Shown: one piece after another, positions 7,117 to 14,804 of the stretch | How positions within the stretch are numbered: the first letter of the stretch is position 1 | Layout of the letters: each line of letters opens with the position of its first letter | Assembly: GCA_039978075.1 (NCBI GenBank) | Contig: JBDWCA010000004.1 | Coordinates: forward strand, 248,001-312,000 | From: Anderseniella sp039978075 | Lineage (GTDB): Bacteria; Pseudomonadota; Alphaproteobacteria; Rhizobiales; Aestuariivirgaceae | Reading direction: 5' to 3' | DNA: 64,000 nt | The notes under the pieces: generated by a model | What the model was told of the DNA's origin: nothing | Seen by the model: the letters and a program-made list of their open reading frames with translations, nothing else | Database searches by the model: none | Position numbers and translations under genes: made by a program

Positions 7117-7533
7117 ATGGATATTCAATACATCAGGTTACAGAGCGGTGAACAATTACCATCGATGGAAGGCTTCTCACCTTTCAAGGCAATCGTTGTT
7201 GTCGATGGACCAGTTGAACGTGATTGGCAGCGAGCAGCTAGCGAATGGCTCGCAAAGTCTGGCTGCCTGTATATGTTGGCACATGGCAGAGATTGCAGTT
7301 CTTGGGATGATAGTGTCGACTGGGCCAATATTGAACAATTTGGGTTTGGTGAAATACCTGATGACAATTTTATTGTGACGACTTGGCATGAGAATGAGTC
7401 ACTTCCTGATGTCGTGGAGTTCGCAGAGGTAGCGGCTTTTCACCCAACCGTCGAAATTGAGAAACTGCTGTTCTTTCACATTGGAAATGTTGACCGAGAG
7501 GACGAAATTAGAAAGCTTTTTGATAAAGTATGA
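7117..7533 (+). CDS. Uncharacterised soluble protein (DUF7684-like), cargo of cassette B
   Basis: 138 residues from ATG 7117, with GAGTGG just upstream as a weak ribosome site; a TTG at 7081 is a less likely start. No signal peptide or membrane helix. Conserved-looking blocks are KAIVVVDGPVERDW, WLAKSGCLYMLAHGRDCSSW, DDSVDWANIEQFGFGEIP, VTTWHENESLPDVVEFA and EIEKLLFFHIGN. This layout (GCLYM-x-A-x-G-x-D-C-x-x-W-D-D-S-V-D, then TTWH) matches a family of small bacterial proteins that I believe is catalogued as DUF7684; function unknown. It is the only solid gene in its cassette. The location among phage-exclusion-type cargo makes a defence or immunity role possible, but nothing in the sequence proves it. 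Confidence 0.65.
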   Translation: MDIQYIRLQSGEQLPSMEGFSPFKAIVVVDGPVERDWQRAASEWLAKSGCLYMLAHGRDCSSWDDSVDWANIEQFGFGEIPDDNFIVTTWHENESLPDVVEFAEVAAFHPTVEIEKLLFFHIGNVDREDEIRKLFDKV

Positions 7534-7625
7534 ACGGTAGCTATGTCCGCACTGTTGCCATTCGCTCAATCTGGCCGGGTGGTGATGGTTCGTTCGACGA
7601 CTTGTGAAGTGATTGGAGTTGAAAC

Positions 7626-7661
7626 GTTCGATTTCCGACTGATTCTGCACGGAAATCGAAC
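7626..7661. repeat. Right-end dyad of cassette B (GTTCGATTT / AAATCGAAC)
   Basis: Arms extend to 12 bp: GTTCGATTTCCG (7626-7637) and CGGAAATCGAAC (7650-7661). Taking the 9-bp arms shared with cassette A, the spacer is 18 bp and the distance to core copy 3 is 42 bp, exactly as in A. The A/B difference is a compensated base-pair change. Confidence 0.82.
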
Positions 7662-7703
7662 CCATTCAAAACTTAACCTGTTGAAAACATTGAATACTTG
7701 AAA

Positions 7704-7752
7704 GACTTTTAATCAGTAGGTCCACGGTTCGAACCCGTGCGGGCTCACCAAA
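7704..7752 (+). repeat. tRNA-derived core repeat, copy 3
   Basis: 49 bp identical to copies 1 and 2. It forms the junction between cassettes B and C. Confidence 0.93.
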
Positions 7753-8057
7753 TATTTCAAGCATTTAACTGGCAATCTCTGGAGTGTTGTTACGACATAG
7801 GTGCGCCTTATTTATACTCGGCCGCTTTTTTCAACTCGCCTGCTACTTTTGATACACTTCCGAGCGCGACCTCAAAATGCTCTTGATCAAGTTCTGTGAG
7901 AGCGCATGGTTCGTCTCCTACATTTGGTGAGATGCACTTAACCAACTGAGGCGGGCTGAGCGCAGAACCCACTAGACAACTGGGTCCGGTATTGCTTCCA
8001 AATACGACAGGTGGCATATTCGACCGAACACGGAAAGTATTGCCGCACTTGAGAGAC

Positions 8058-8264
8058 ATGTTCCTTGAAGGTCTGATATTACTTGTGAAGTTCATTGGGG
8101 TTTGTCTCTTCTGTGTGTTTCTTGTGGGCTTTGGCTATGCCTTACAATCAATAGTTCAAAACTATGGATTCATGTCCGGGGTTATTGCTCTCGCTGCTTT
8201 CGCGGCAATCGGTTTAACGTTCAACTGGTGGTTTGATAGACGAGAAAAGCAGCGGCGCTCCTAA
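8058..8264 (+). CDS. Possible small two-helix membrane protein
   Basis: 68 residues from ATG 8058 (TTG 7992 would give 90). Two hydrophobic segments (about 5-27, LILLVKFIGVCLFCVFLVG, and 37-54, FMSGVIALAAFAAIGLTF) are followed by a basic tail WWFDRREKQRRS, giving a positive-inside topology. The Shine-Dalgarno is poor (GAGAGA only 1-2 nt away). No family recognised. It is the best candidate cargo of the third tRNA-linked sector. Confidence 0.35.
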   Translation: MFLEGLILLVKFIGVCLFCVFLVGFGYALQSIVQNYGFMSGVIALAAFAAIGLTFNWWFDRREKQRRS

Positions 8265-8626
8265 CGATATTGCCAACCCTGCGGACCATTGCAGCATTGA
8301 TTGGCGCACGTAGATTTATGTCCGACAACATCCGCAGCAACACCTTGGCTTCATCGCCTCGAGATTGCGTAAGGACCTTTACGATTTCGCCGTAAAACGG
8401 GTCTTCGCAGGCAAGGTTCTTCTCTGGTGTGTATTTCGTGAGCACTTGGGGTATGCGTTTCAATGCCAAGACGGCTGACCACTGGATAGATGACTGCCTG
8501 CGCCACCTTCTGCGAAATCACTGATTGTTCTTTGGGCAGCTGTTCGGATTGCTGTCTTGGAATTGACCGCAATCGAGGCACGTAATTCTAGACCAAGTGT
8601 TTTACGGTCAGTCTGTGTGAACAGCC

Positions 8627-8675
8627 GTTTTTTAATCAGTAGGTCCGCGGTTCGAACCGGTGCGGGCTGACCAAA
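8627..8675 (+). repeat. tRNA-derived core repeat, copy 4 (decayed)
   Basis: Aligns over 49 bp to copies 1-3 with five substitutions, two of which break the T-stem and acceptor pairing. It marks the right limit of the array; the sequence after it returns toward the genomic norm. Confidence 0.8.
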
Positions 8676-8748
8676 AAATTTCATGCTTTGTCCAGGTTAG
8701 CCAAATTTGTAGGTTGATGCTTCGTGCGTCTGACTCCGGGACCGGATG

Positions 8749-9435
8749 TCAGTGGATCAGTTGGTCCTGCATGATTTTTTTAATCTTTTTGCCATCGTAG
8801 GGCACACCCATTTTTCTGAAGAACGGCTCTATTGACTGAGGGTTTTCCGTTAGTTGTTCGTAGGTGTTGATGAACGATCGGTCCGGCCGTTTCCAGTGGT
8901 AGAGTTCAAACCTTTTATCCAGCTTTTCAAGCAGTGTCATGACCTTGTCAGGATCGCGTTGCGCCCACCAGGCCGAGTTTGCCACGTCTGAATGATTTCG
9001 GGTGTTGAACAGGAAATAGGGATTTGGAAATGTCTCGAATATCCAGTCCAGAAACGAAAACAATTCGTCATCAAGTTTGTCATATCTGATCTCCTTGAAT
9101 CCAATCCATTTCTGTTTGGGGCCGGGATTGAGGATCTGATTTATGAATACCTCGGCCAACGCTGCACTGTACTGTGTCGGATTGATCAGGTTCGCGCCAT
9201 GCCAGGGACTTTCAGACGGCAGTTTCCATTGACCGAATTCGTTGCGGGTTTCACTGGCACACAGGGCACTTCGGTACAACATTTCAAGCGCGCCGCTGTT
9301 TTCACCTCTGAAACACATGCCGGGAATGGTCTGCATGATCCTTTGCAACAAGGTCGATCCGGACCGTCCATAGGTCACAATAAAAACGCAGCCTTCGATC
9401 TGGTTTAACTTGATGTTCCCCATTTTGTTTCTCAT
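8749..9435 (-). CDS. Sulfotransferase-like protein
   Basis: 228 residues. It opens with a beta strand and P-loop-like PAPS 5'-phosphate site, VFIVTYGRSGSTLLQRIM, then GMCFRGENSGALEML. A later FLFNTRNHSDVANSAWW resembles the 3'-phosphate site (R-N-x-x-D-x-x-x-S). The C-terminal part has SFINTYEQLTENP, the usual E-x-L-x-x-x-P block before the closing helix. Sulfotransferases move sulfate from PAPS to hydroxyl or amino groups of glycans, lipids or small molecules; the acceptor here is unknown. ATG 9435 is used; ATG 9423 is possible. It lies between the tRNA-Lys array and an AmpG-like gene with no operon partner, so it may belong to the variable region. Confidence 0.72.
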   Translation of the reverse strand: MRNKMGNIKLNQIEGCVFIVTYGRSGSTLLQRIMQTIPGMCFRGENSGALEMLYRSALCASETRNEFGQWKLPSESPWHGANLINPTQYSAALAEVFINQILNPGPKQKWIGFKEIRYDKLDDELFSFLDWIFETFPNPYFLFNTRNHSDVANSAWWAQRDPDKVMTLLEKLDKRFELYHWKRPDRSFINTYEQLTENPQSIEPFFRKMGVPYDGKKIKKIMQDQLIH

Positions 9436-9478
9436 CACGGCCTATTGACCCTAATTGTCTGTTGTACTGGTGCGTTGC

Positions 9479-10987
9479 CTAGGCATCGGGTATGGGGGCC
9501 AGTTTGCCGGCCCAGTAAACCAGAAACAGAACCGGCAAGCCCAGGAGCGCCGTGATGACGAAAAACCCTGGATAACCGGTGGCCGTGACGATCGAGCCGG
9601 AATACCCGGCCAGCGCCTTGGGCACCAGCAGCATGATGGAACTGAACAGGGCGTACTGGGTGGCAGTAAAGGTTACACTGGTCAGGGCGGAGAGATAGGC
9701 GACGAATGAGGCAACGGCAAAACCGGCAGACAGATTATCGGCTGTGATCACCGCTATCAACAGATTGACGTTGGCACCCTGGGTTGCCAGATAGGCAAAC
9801 AGCAGGTTACTCGCGGCCGCCAGTACGGCGCCGATGAACAATCCTCGCATGACACCGATACGGCTCGCCAGGATGCCGCCCAGAAAGCCGCCGGCGATGG
9901 TGGCAACCAGGCCGTAGAATTTGGAGTAGGTTGCGATCTGGGCGATGTCGAAACCCATCTCGAGATAGAACACGTTTGCGACCGCTCCCATGACAATATC
10001 GGCAATCCGGTAGATGCCGATGAGAGCCAGGATGACCACGGCCGCCTTGCCGTAACGCGCGACAAAATCGGTAAAAGGCTCAACGTATGATTTGCGTGCC
10101 TCTGCTGCCGGGACAAAACGGAATTTGGCAAGGCAATAGAGAACCAGTCCGGCAGCACCCAGGCTGACAAACAAGCGGATGGTGTTGAAAAACAGTTTGG
10201 TAAAGGGCCCAAGGTCCTTGGGCGTATCCGGGAACAGGTTGAACATGGCGATCAGGCCGGCAACGCCGGCAATGAATGCCAGAAACAGTTTTAGCTGAAC
10301 CACCTTGTCGCTGGCGACGTCTCCACCCACATCGGGTTCCGGCGATAACAGCGTGGCAAGGATGCCAACCAGCATGAACCCTGCCATGATCCGATAAACT
10401 GTCGTCCAGGTTCCGGGATCGTAGGTTTCAGCTCCCAACCAGGCGGCAAACCACAAAGACCCGGCACCTGCTGTCAGCATGGCAACGCGATACCCGGCGA
10501 CATAAGCTGCCGACAGGAATGCCTGCATGCGCGGTGGAGCGGATTCAATTCGGTAAGCGTCGATGACAATGTCCTGGGTGGCGCTCGTAAATCCTATGGC
10601 GACCGCGCCAACAGCAGTCCACACGAGCGATGTCGCAGGGTCAGTGGCAGCAGTGAACAGGATTGCCGCCATGATGCACAGTTGCGAAACCAGCAACCAT
10701 GCCCGGCGGTGGCCCAAACGCCGTGCCAGGAAGGGCAGGGGGATCCTGTCTATCAATGGAGACCAGACAAACTTGAAACCATAGGCGATGCCGGCCCAGC
10801 TGAAAAAAGTCACCACGTCGCGCTGGACACCGGCCTTGATCAGCCAGACCGAGAGGGTGGAGAAAACAAGTAATATGGGCAGGCCCGAAGAAAAACCCAG
10901 CAACAACATGCGCAGGGATCTGCCACTCAGCAACAGGCTCAGTGTCTCCTGCCAGCTATCGGCTCTGCCGACACTGTCGGTCTGCAT
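9479..10987 (-). CDS. ampG: AmpG-like muropeptide permease (MFS)
   Basis: 502 residues, about 12-14 membrane helices. The N-terminus has the AmpG pattern RMLLLGFSSGLPILLVFSTLSVWL, followed by FFSWAGIAYGFKFVWSPLIDR, LGHRRAWLL and the loop TQDIVIDAYRIE that marks this family. AmpG imports anhydro-muropeptides released by lytic enzymes into the cytoplasm for cell-wall recycling and, where present, beta-lactamase signalling. The insert in the middle (about residues 220-310, with extra helices) is common in longer AmpG homologues. No ampD, nagZ or beta-lactamase gene is adjacent. Confidence 0.85.
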   Translation of the reverse strand: MQTDSVGRADSWQETLSLLLSGRSLRMLLLGFSSGLPILLVFSTLSVWLIKAGVQRDVVTFFSWAGIAYGFKFVWSPLIDRIPLPFLARRLGHRRAWLLVSQLCIMAAILFTAATDPATSLVWTAVGAVAIGFTSATQDIVIDAYRIESAPPRMQAFLSAAYVAGYRVAMLTAGAGSLWFAAWLGAETYDPGTWTTVYRIMAGFMLVGILATLLSPEPDVGGDVASDKVVQLKLFLAFIAGVAGLIAMFNLFPDTPKDLGPFTKLFFNTIRLFVSLGAAGLVLYCLAKFRFVPAAEARKSYVEPFTDFVARYGKAAVVILALIGIYRIADIVMGAVANVFYLEMGFDIAQIATYSKFYGLVATIAGGFLGGILASRIGVMRGLFIGAVLAAASNLLFAYLATQGANVNLLIAVITADNLSAGFAVASFVAYLSALTSVTFTATQYALFSSIMLLVPKALAGYSGSIVTATGYPGFFVITALLGLPVLFLVYWAGKLAPIPDA

Positions 10988-11195
10988 TCAATTACCCGGA
11001 TGTTGTTGTGAAACCATCATTTGCCTGATGTCGCCTAATGATTCTATTCGTTGGGCGAGATTGGCATAGGCAACGTTCCTTTTCCAGTGCGCGTGGTTCA
11101 ACACACGTTGCTGCCTCCGTCGTTCCCGTGGCAACCAGGGAGTTTTTCCTGTGGGCGGACCCGCGCGGTTGCTGCGCCACATTCCGAGGGCAGCT

Positions 11196-12092
11196 CTATT
11201 TGAGCACCCAGGCACGCCAGGGCAACTGGTAAATCAGAATAGCCACGAATGAGACCGTGTAAGCAATGTTGAAAGCCGGGTACTTTTTCCAGCTGAGGCA
11301 AAGACCGTAAATGGCCAGCAACCAACCAAATCCGTAGACGGGCGCAGGCAGGTAAGTGGTAAAAATGAAAAACAACAACAGGTAGTGACCAATTCGATCG
11401 GTGATGCCACGACCTGGAATGAACACCAGACCAATGGCGTACTGGATCAGCAGATCATACCAGGTGATCACCATGCCAAGTGTTCGAATTCTGTCGGTCG
11501 ACGGAAGCGCAACTGCGCCGCCCTCAAATTCAGTCATTGGATTTCGAAGCCTGGCACCCAGCTCATACGCTGTTTCGGCGACGGTCTTATCGATGCCCAG
11601 AAGGTGGCCGAACGCCTTGAAACGCTCGTCAATCAGCAGCCTCATCTCAAACATCTCTCCGGACATGTAAGTCGGTGAGATGGTTTTTTGCACTGCTGCG
11701 GCACAGAAAACGAAAACCAGGAAAAACCGACCATGCCAGGCCAGAATGGTTTCGCCAAGCTTGCTGTCCGATACACTGACGGCAAGGGTCACGACATACA
11801 CCCAGTAAAGAGTAAGGTATTTGTGGTTGTCAGCCGCAACCCAGCCATCAACAAGAGCAACCGTGTTCACAACAGACAGGACCAGCCACATCAGCTTGCT
11901 TTCCAGCAACGCGGGGCGCAGCACAACTGCCAACAGGGCCAGTTGTACGGTGATTTTCGCCAGTCCATCCTCGAAACCCCAGTACACGAGGAGGAACAGG
12001 GTCGCTCCTGCAATGAACTGGACCTGTGACAGCCGCTGGAATGCCGCGCCGGTATCGATGGTCAGTTGTTTTACGTAAGCGGCCGCGGTCAT
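11196..12092 (-). CDS. HTTM-like polytopic membrane protein
   Basis: 298 residues with about seven hydrophobic segments, for example FIAGATLFLLVYWGFEDGL, LMWLVLSVVNTVALVDGW and IGHYLLLFFIFTTYLPAPVYGFGWL. The arrangement with a conserved TYMSGEMF loop resembles the HTTM/DoxX-like superfamily related to vitamin-K-dependent carboxylase membrane domains. No catalytic motif can be claimed. Its start overlaps the stop of the upstream gene (12089-12691) by 4 bp, so the two form a translationally coupled pair. Function unknown. Confidence 0.7.
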   Translation of the reverse strand: MTAAAYVKQLTIDTGAAFQRLSQVQFIAGATLFLLVYWGFEDGLAKITVQLALLAVVLRPALLESKLMWLVLSVVNTVALVDGWVAADNHKYLTLYWVYVVTLAVSVSDSKLGETILAWHGRFFLVFVFCAAAVQKTISPTYMSGEMFEMRLLIDERFKAFGHLLGIDKTVAETAYELGARLRNPMTEFEGGAVALPSTDRIRTLGMVITWYDLLIQYAIGLVFIPGRGITDRIGHYLLLFFIFTTYLPAPVYGFGWLLAIYGLCLSWKKYPAFNIAYTVSFVAILIYQLPWRAWVLK

Positions 12093-12691
12093 AGTTTGGG
12101 CACCGCCCCTGTGCCGGGAGCGGGTTCTGTTACAGGACTGGAAGCGGGGTCACCGCGTTTGTCATCAGCCACCAGCCTGACGGTCCTCTTGCGGGACGTC
12201 CTCAGGAGCCTGTCACCGGGATCATAAGAAAATTCCCACAGCTCGATGATGATCGGCAAATCGAGTTCCGATGCGGCAGGTCTATCATCTCTGGCAGATG
12301 CCACGATGTAACTGGTGCTGCCTGCGCCCAGCGGCTTTCCTGACTGGTCAAAACGGGTGACCTGGTTTGGTTCTCTCGAGGCGGAAAAATTTGTATGGCG
12401 CAAAGACGCATCCAGCGTGTTCAGGTTGCGCTCGGAGGGATAGTACATTGTATTCAGGAGCATGTCATTTTGTTCAGATGTGAGCTTGTTGATTAGAATA
12501 CGCTTCTGATCCGGCGTTTCGATGAAAACCCGTACATATCGCGCCAGAGTATCCGCGCTGGCAAACATGCCCATGCCGCCGCCTTTCCAGGTGGAAAGAT
12601 CGTGATAGGTGCTCAGGTACAGTTGCCGGCCTGCGACGAGTAATGCCAGGGTCGGGATGGCCAGGAACAACAAAAAACTTCTAGGTGACAA
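12089..12691 (-). CDS. Membrane-anchored partner of the HTTM-like protein
   Basis: 200 residues starting at TTG 12691, with one N-terminal helix (FLLFLAIPTLALLVAG) and a periplasmic domain. Right after the helix is the motif YHDLSTWKGGGMGMFAS; a W-x-G-G-G-x-G-M-F-A-S signature is, from memory, typical of single-pass proteins encoded next to HTTM-type membrane proteins. The C-terminus is Pro/Ala rich. No ATG fits upstream, which leaves the start uncertain. It is probably co-translated with the gene downstream (4-bp overlap). Role unknown. Confidence 0.62.
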   Translation of the reverse strand: MSPRSFLLFLAIPTLALLVAGRQLYLSTYHDLSTWKGGGMGMFASADTLARYVRVFIETPDQKRILINKLTSEQNDMLLNTMYYPSERNLNTLDASLRHTNFSASREPNQVTRFDQSGKPLGAGSTSYIVASARDDRPAASELDLPIIIELWEFSYDPGDRLLRTSRKRTVRLVADDKRGDPASSPVTEPAPGTGAVPKL

Positions 12692-12785
12692 AAAAGAGAT
12701 GGAACCGCTCCGGTGAGAGTATTTTCATGAACTACCTTATCGAAAATGATAGTCGAAAAATGTGCCCGCTGGCCACCAACAGTTT

Positions 12786-13166
12786 TCACCTGGAATTTTT
12801 TTTGCGCCATTCCAGGAACGTTTCGAAATTGTTCCAGTCGCGAAATCCTTCGAACAGCTCAATCTGCCGGTCCCGGGTTATATCAATTGCCTTGGCGTCA
12901 TCAGCCGATGTGCCGGCGACGGATACATCCTTTCCGGGTGGCAAACAGGGGCCGGATATGCACTCAAACCGGCTGACATCAAAATTCATTTCACCGAAAA
13001 CCTGGGTTTCAAGCACGTAGACAGTGCCATCGAAGCTGATGAGTTTGCCCGAAAATTGCTGTTCGCCGCCTCGCAGACGCATTGTAACCTCATTGGCAAA
13101 GGCCGCAGTGATCGTGGCGCTGCCAAGGGTCAGGATAACAAGCACAAACCGAATGCACCGAACCAT
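12786..13166 (-). CDS. Small secreted protein with C-terminal ELFxxFxxW-type repeats (paralogue 1)
   Basis: 126 residues. ATG 13166 has a perfect GGAGG 6-7 nt upstream. A signal peptide (RCIRFVLVILTLGSATITAAFA) precedes a small beta-rich domain (MRLRGGEQQFSGKLISFDG, YVLETQVFG, ending in a two-cysteine ECISGPCLPP), a linker, and a C-terminus with two copies of an amphipathic aromatic motif, QIELFEGFRDW and FETFLEWRKK. The 123-residue product of 18137-18508 has the same layout. The beta domain resembles the short N-terminal domain found before some phosphate-binding/OmpA fusions. Location periplasmic; function unknown. It sits 54 bp downstream of the PotD-like gene on the same strand, so is probably co-transcribed with it. 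Confidence 0.75.
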   Translation of the reverse strand: MVRCIRFVLVILTLGSATITAAFANEVTMRLRGGEQQFSGKLISFDGTVYVLETQVFGEMNFDVSRFECISGPCLPPGKDVSVAGTSADDAKAIDITRDRQIELFEGFRDWNNFETFLEWRKKNSR

Positions 13167-13220
13167 TTTTAACCTCCGTTGCGTGAACACCACCAGATCG
13201 TGTCGGTGTTCGAAGTTGCT

Positions 13221-14804
13221 CTAGCGGTTTTTGAATTTTGACCAGATCCGGTCGTACGCCTTGGAAACTTCCACCGAATCCGAAGCGTATACTACCGCCA
13301 GTTTTTTCATCACATCGGGAGGTGGATAGATCCCGGGATTGTTTTTAATCTCGGCTTCCACGAACTGCTTCGCAGCGCTGTTGGGTGACGCGTACTGCAG
13401 GAAATTGGTGTTCGCAGCGGCGACTTTCGGGCGCATGAGGAAATCGATGAATTTGTAAGCTGCTTCGACGTTGCGTGCCTTGCCGGGGATGACAAGCCGA
13501 TCAAACCAGAGCAAACTTCCGGTTGTCGGCACGTGGTAGGAAATCCTGCCTGACCCGTTTTCTGCTGCAGTGTCCCGTGCTGCAAAAACGTCGCCTGAAT
13601 ATCCAATGGCAACACAGTATTTTCCTTTGGCTACGTCATCGATAAATCGATCTGAGGAAACCGCAGTTATGTATTTCGATACTTTTGATAGTCCCTCATC
13701 AACCCGCTGCAAATCCTCTGCCTTGATGTCGAGAATATCACCGCCGAAATAGGCAACGAGCATTGGTATCAAGTCGCTGGGTTCGTCAATGAAGGCCAAT
13801 CCGCACCTGGACAGGTCCGCAGCAATTTCGGGATCCATGAACAAGGACATATCGTTCATGTTCAGGTTCGGCCTGACCTTGCTCACCATTGTTTCATTTA
13901 CCGCGATGCCCACAGTACCCCACATATATGGCAGAGAGTGCTTGTTGTCCGGATCTATGACGGACGTGAAGGTCAGGGCAAGTGCATCGAGATTTTTGTA
14001 ATTCGGCAGCCTTGCGCGATCCAGCTTTGTCAGCGCTTTTCCATCCTCCACTAGCTGTTTCAGTTTGGGGTCAGCCTGTACCATGACATCATACTCTGAC
14101 GATCCTTTCATCAGCAGATCAAAGGTCTCGTCAGAAGATTCAAAAACCTCGTGTACGACTTTGATTTTCGTTTCCTTCTCGAAATCTGTGAGTACGGCCG
14201 GGTCGATGTAGTCTGCCCAGTTGAGTATTCTCACGACACCGTTAGGCGCTTCGCCGCGCACAGCGTCACGGCGCAGGATACTCTGTTCGGTATTTCGGGT
14301 CAGAAGGCCATTAACGTTCAGGCCATTGTCTTCCTGAAAGGCCTCTACGCCGGAGAATGTGGCAGGCCCGAAGACCCCGTCTACAGGACCGGGTGCGTAG
14401 CCCAGCCGGCGCAACGCGCTTTGTGCGCCACGCACCTGTTCGGGCTCGACGACCAGGTCCTGGCCTTCAACCTTCTTCTCCCCCCATCCTTCCTTGACCC
14501 AGGCGGTTCGAAACAGCGACCGGATAATCTCGTAACTCGTATTTTGTGAATTGAATTCGACCGCTTTCAAATGTTCAAGGAGGGCTGAGAATGTTCGCTC
14601 ATCCAACTGTCTGGTCATGTCGGCATCTGCCAGATAGCCAAGTCGACGCAGCAAACGTTGAATAGTGGTGATTTCGGAAGCCTTGAATTTCGCCAGGTCG
14701 CTGGACTCAAAATTCCAGCGGCTTGCGGTTGCCGCCTGTTCGGATAGGGCGAAAATGCCTAACACCAAACAAGACGCCAGGGTGATTGCCATTTTGTTGC
14801 GCAT
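13221..14804 (-). CDS. Polyamine-type substrate-binding protein with N-terminal peptidoglycan-binding repeats
   Basis: 527 residues; ATG 14804 gives a normal signal peptide (MAITLASCLVLGIFALSEQA). There are two PG_binding_1-like segments: a weak one at about residues 42-80 (TIQRLLRRLGYLADADM) and a clear one at about 125-175 (AQSALRRLGYAPGPVDGVFG). From about 190 to the end it is a PotD/PotF-type solute-binding domain: RILNWADYIDPAVLTDFEKE, SSEYDVMVQ, LPYMWGTVGIAVNE and KGKYCVAIGYSGD. PotD proteins normally deliver spermidine or putrescine to PotABC, but no permease is encoded nearby and a cell-wall tether would fix this protein in place. Sensing or scavenging at peptidoglycan is inference. 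The upstream 680 bp is a divergent promoter region. Confidence 0.85.
   Translation of the reverse strand: MRNKMAITLASCLVLGIFALSEQAATASRWNFESSDLAKFKASEITTIQRLLRRLGYLADADMTRQLDERTFSALLEHLKAVEFNSQNTSYEIIRSLFRTAWVKEGWGEKKVEGQDLVVEPEQVRGAQSALRRLGYAPGPVDGVFGPATFSGVEAFQEDNGLNVNGLLTRNTEQSILRRDAVRGEAPNGVVRILNWADYIDPAVLTDFEKETKIKVVHEVFESSDETFDLLMKGSSEYDVMVQADPKLKQLVEDGKALTKLDRARLPNYKNLDALALTFTSVIDPDNKHSLPYMWGTVGIAVNETMVSKVRPNLNMNDMSLFMDPEIAADLSRCGLAFIDEPSDLIPMLVAYFGGDILDIKAEDLQRVDEGLSKVSKYITAVSSDRFIDDVAKGKYCVAIGYSGDVFAARDTAAENGSGRISYHVPTTGSLLWFDRLVIPGKARNVEAAYKFIDFLMRPKVAAANTNFLQYASPNSAAKQFVEAEIKNNPGIYPPPDVMKKLAVVYASDSVEVSKAYDRIWSKFKNR

Larger units (their letters stand above)
6767..7752 (+). mobile_element. 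Cassette B: 0.99-kb tRNA-Lys-linked sector
   Basis: Bounded by core copies 2 and 3. The left end holds GAACAAATTCG and the palindrome at 6827-6842, the right end the dyad at 7626-7661, and between them is one convincing gene (7117-7533). 6850-7116 holds only weak ORFs on both strands. No recombinase is present. The end sequences are homologous to those of cassette A but diverged, so A and B are related elements rather than a recent duplication. Confidence 0.7.
7753..8675 (+). mobile_element. Cassette C: 0.92-kb decayed tRNA-Lys-linked sector
   Basis: Bounded by core copy 3 and a decayed copy 4. A degenerate right-end dyad is visible: GTTCGGATTGC (8542-8552) against GCAATCGA (8569-8576), with a bulge. 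No left-end palindrome is found. Coding content is weak: a two-helix ORF (8058-8264, plus strand), a minus-strand ORF 8221-8469 starting TTG without a ribosome site, and a minus-strand ORF 7808-8095. I see nothing else in 7753-8057 or 8265-8626. It looks like the oldest and most eroded member. Confidence 0.5.

Noticed and set aside
7704..7752. A third tRNA-Lys gene
   Set aside because: Same as copy 2: the 5' half is absent.
7808..8095. Minus-strand 95-codon ORF in cassette C
   Set aside because: No recognised family, ambiguous start with poor ribosome-site spacing, and it overlaps the start of the other candidate.
8221..8469. Minus-strand 82-codon ORF in cassette C
   Set aside because: Protein-like in places but starts at TTG without a ribosome site and overlaps the plus-strand candidate; not enough to call.
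5411..8675. CRISPR array, suggested by direct repeats at about 1-kb spacing
   Set aside because: Repeat units are tRNA fragments about 1 kb apart with genes between them, not short regular spacers.
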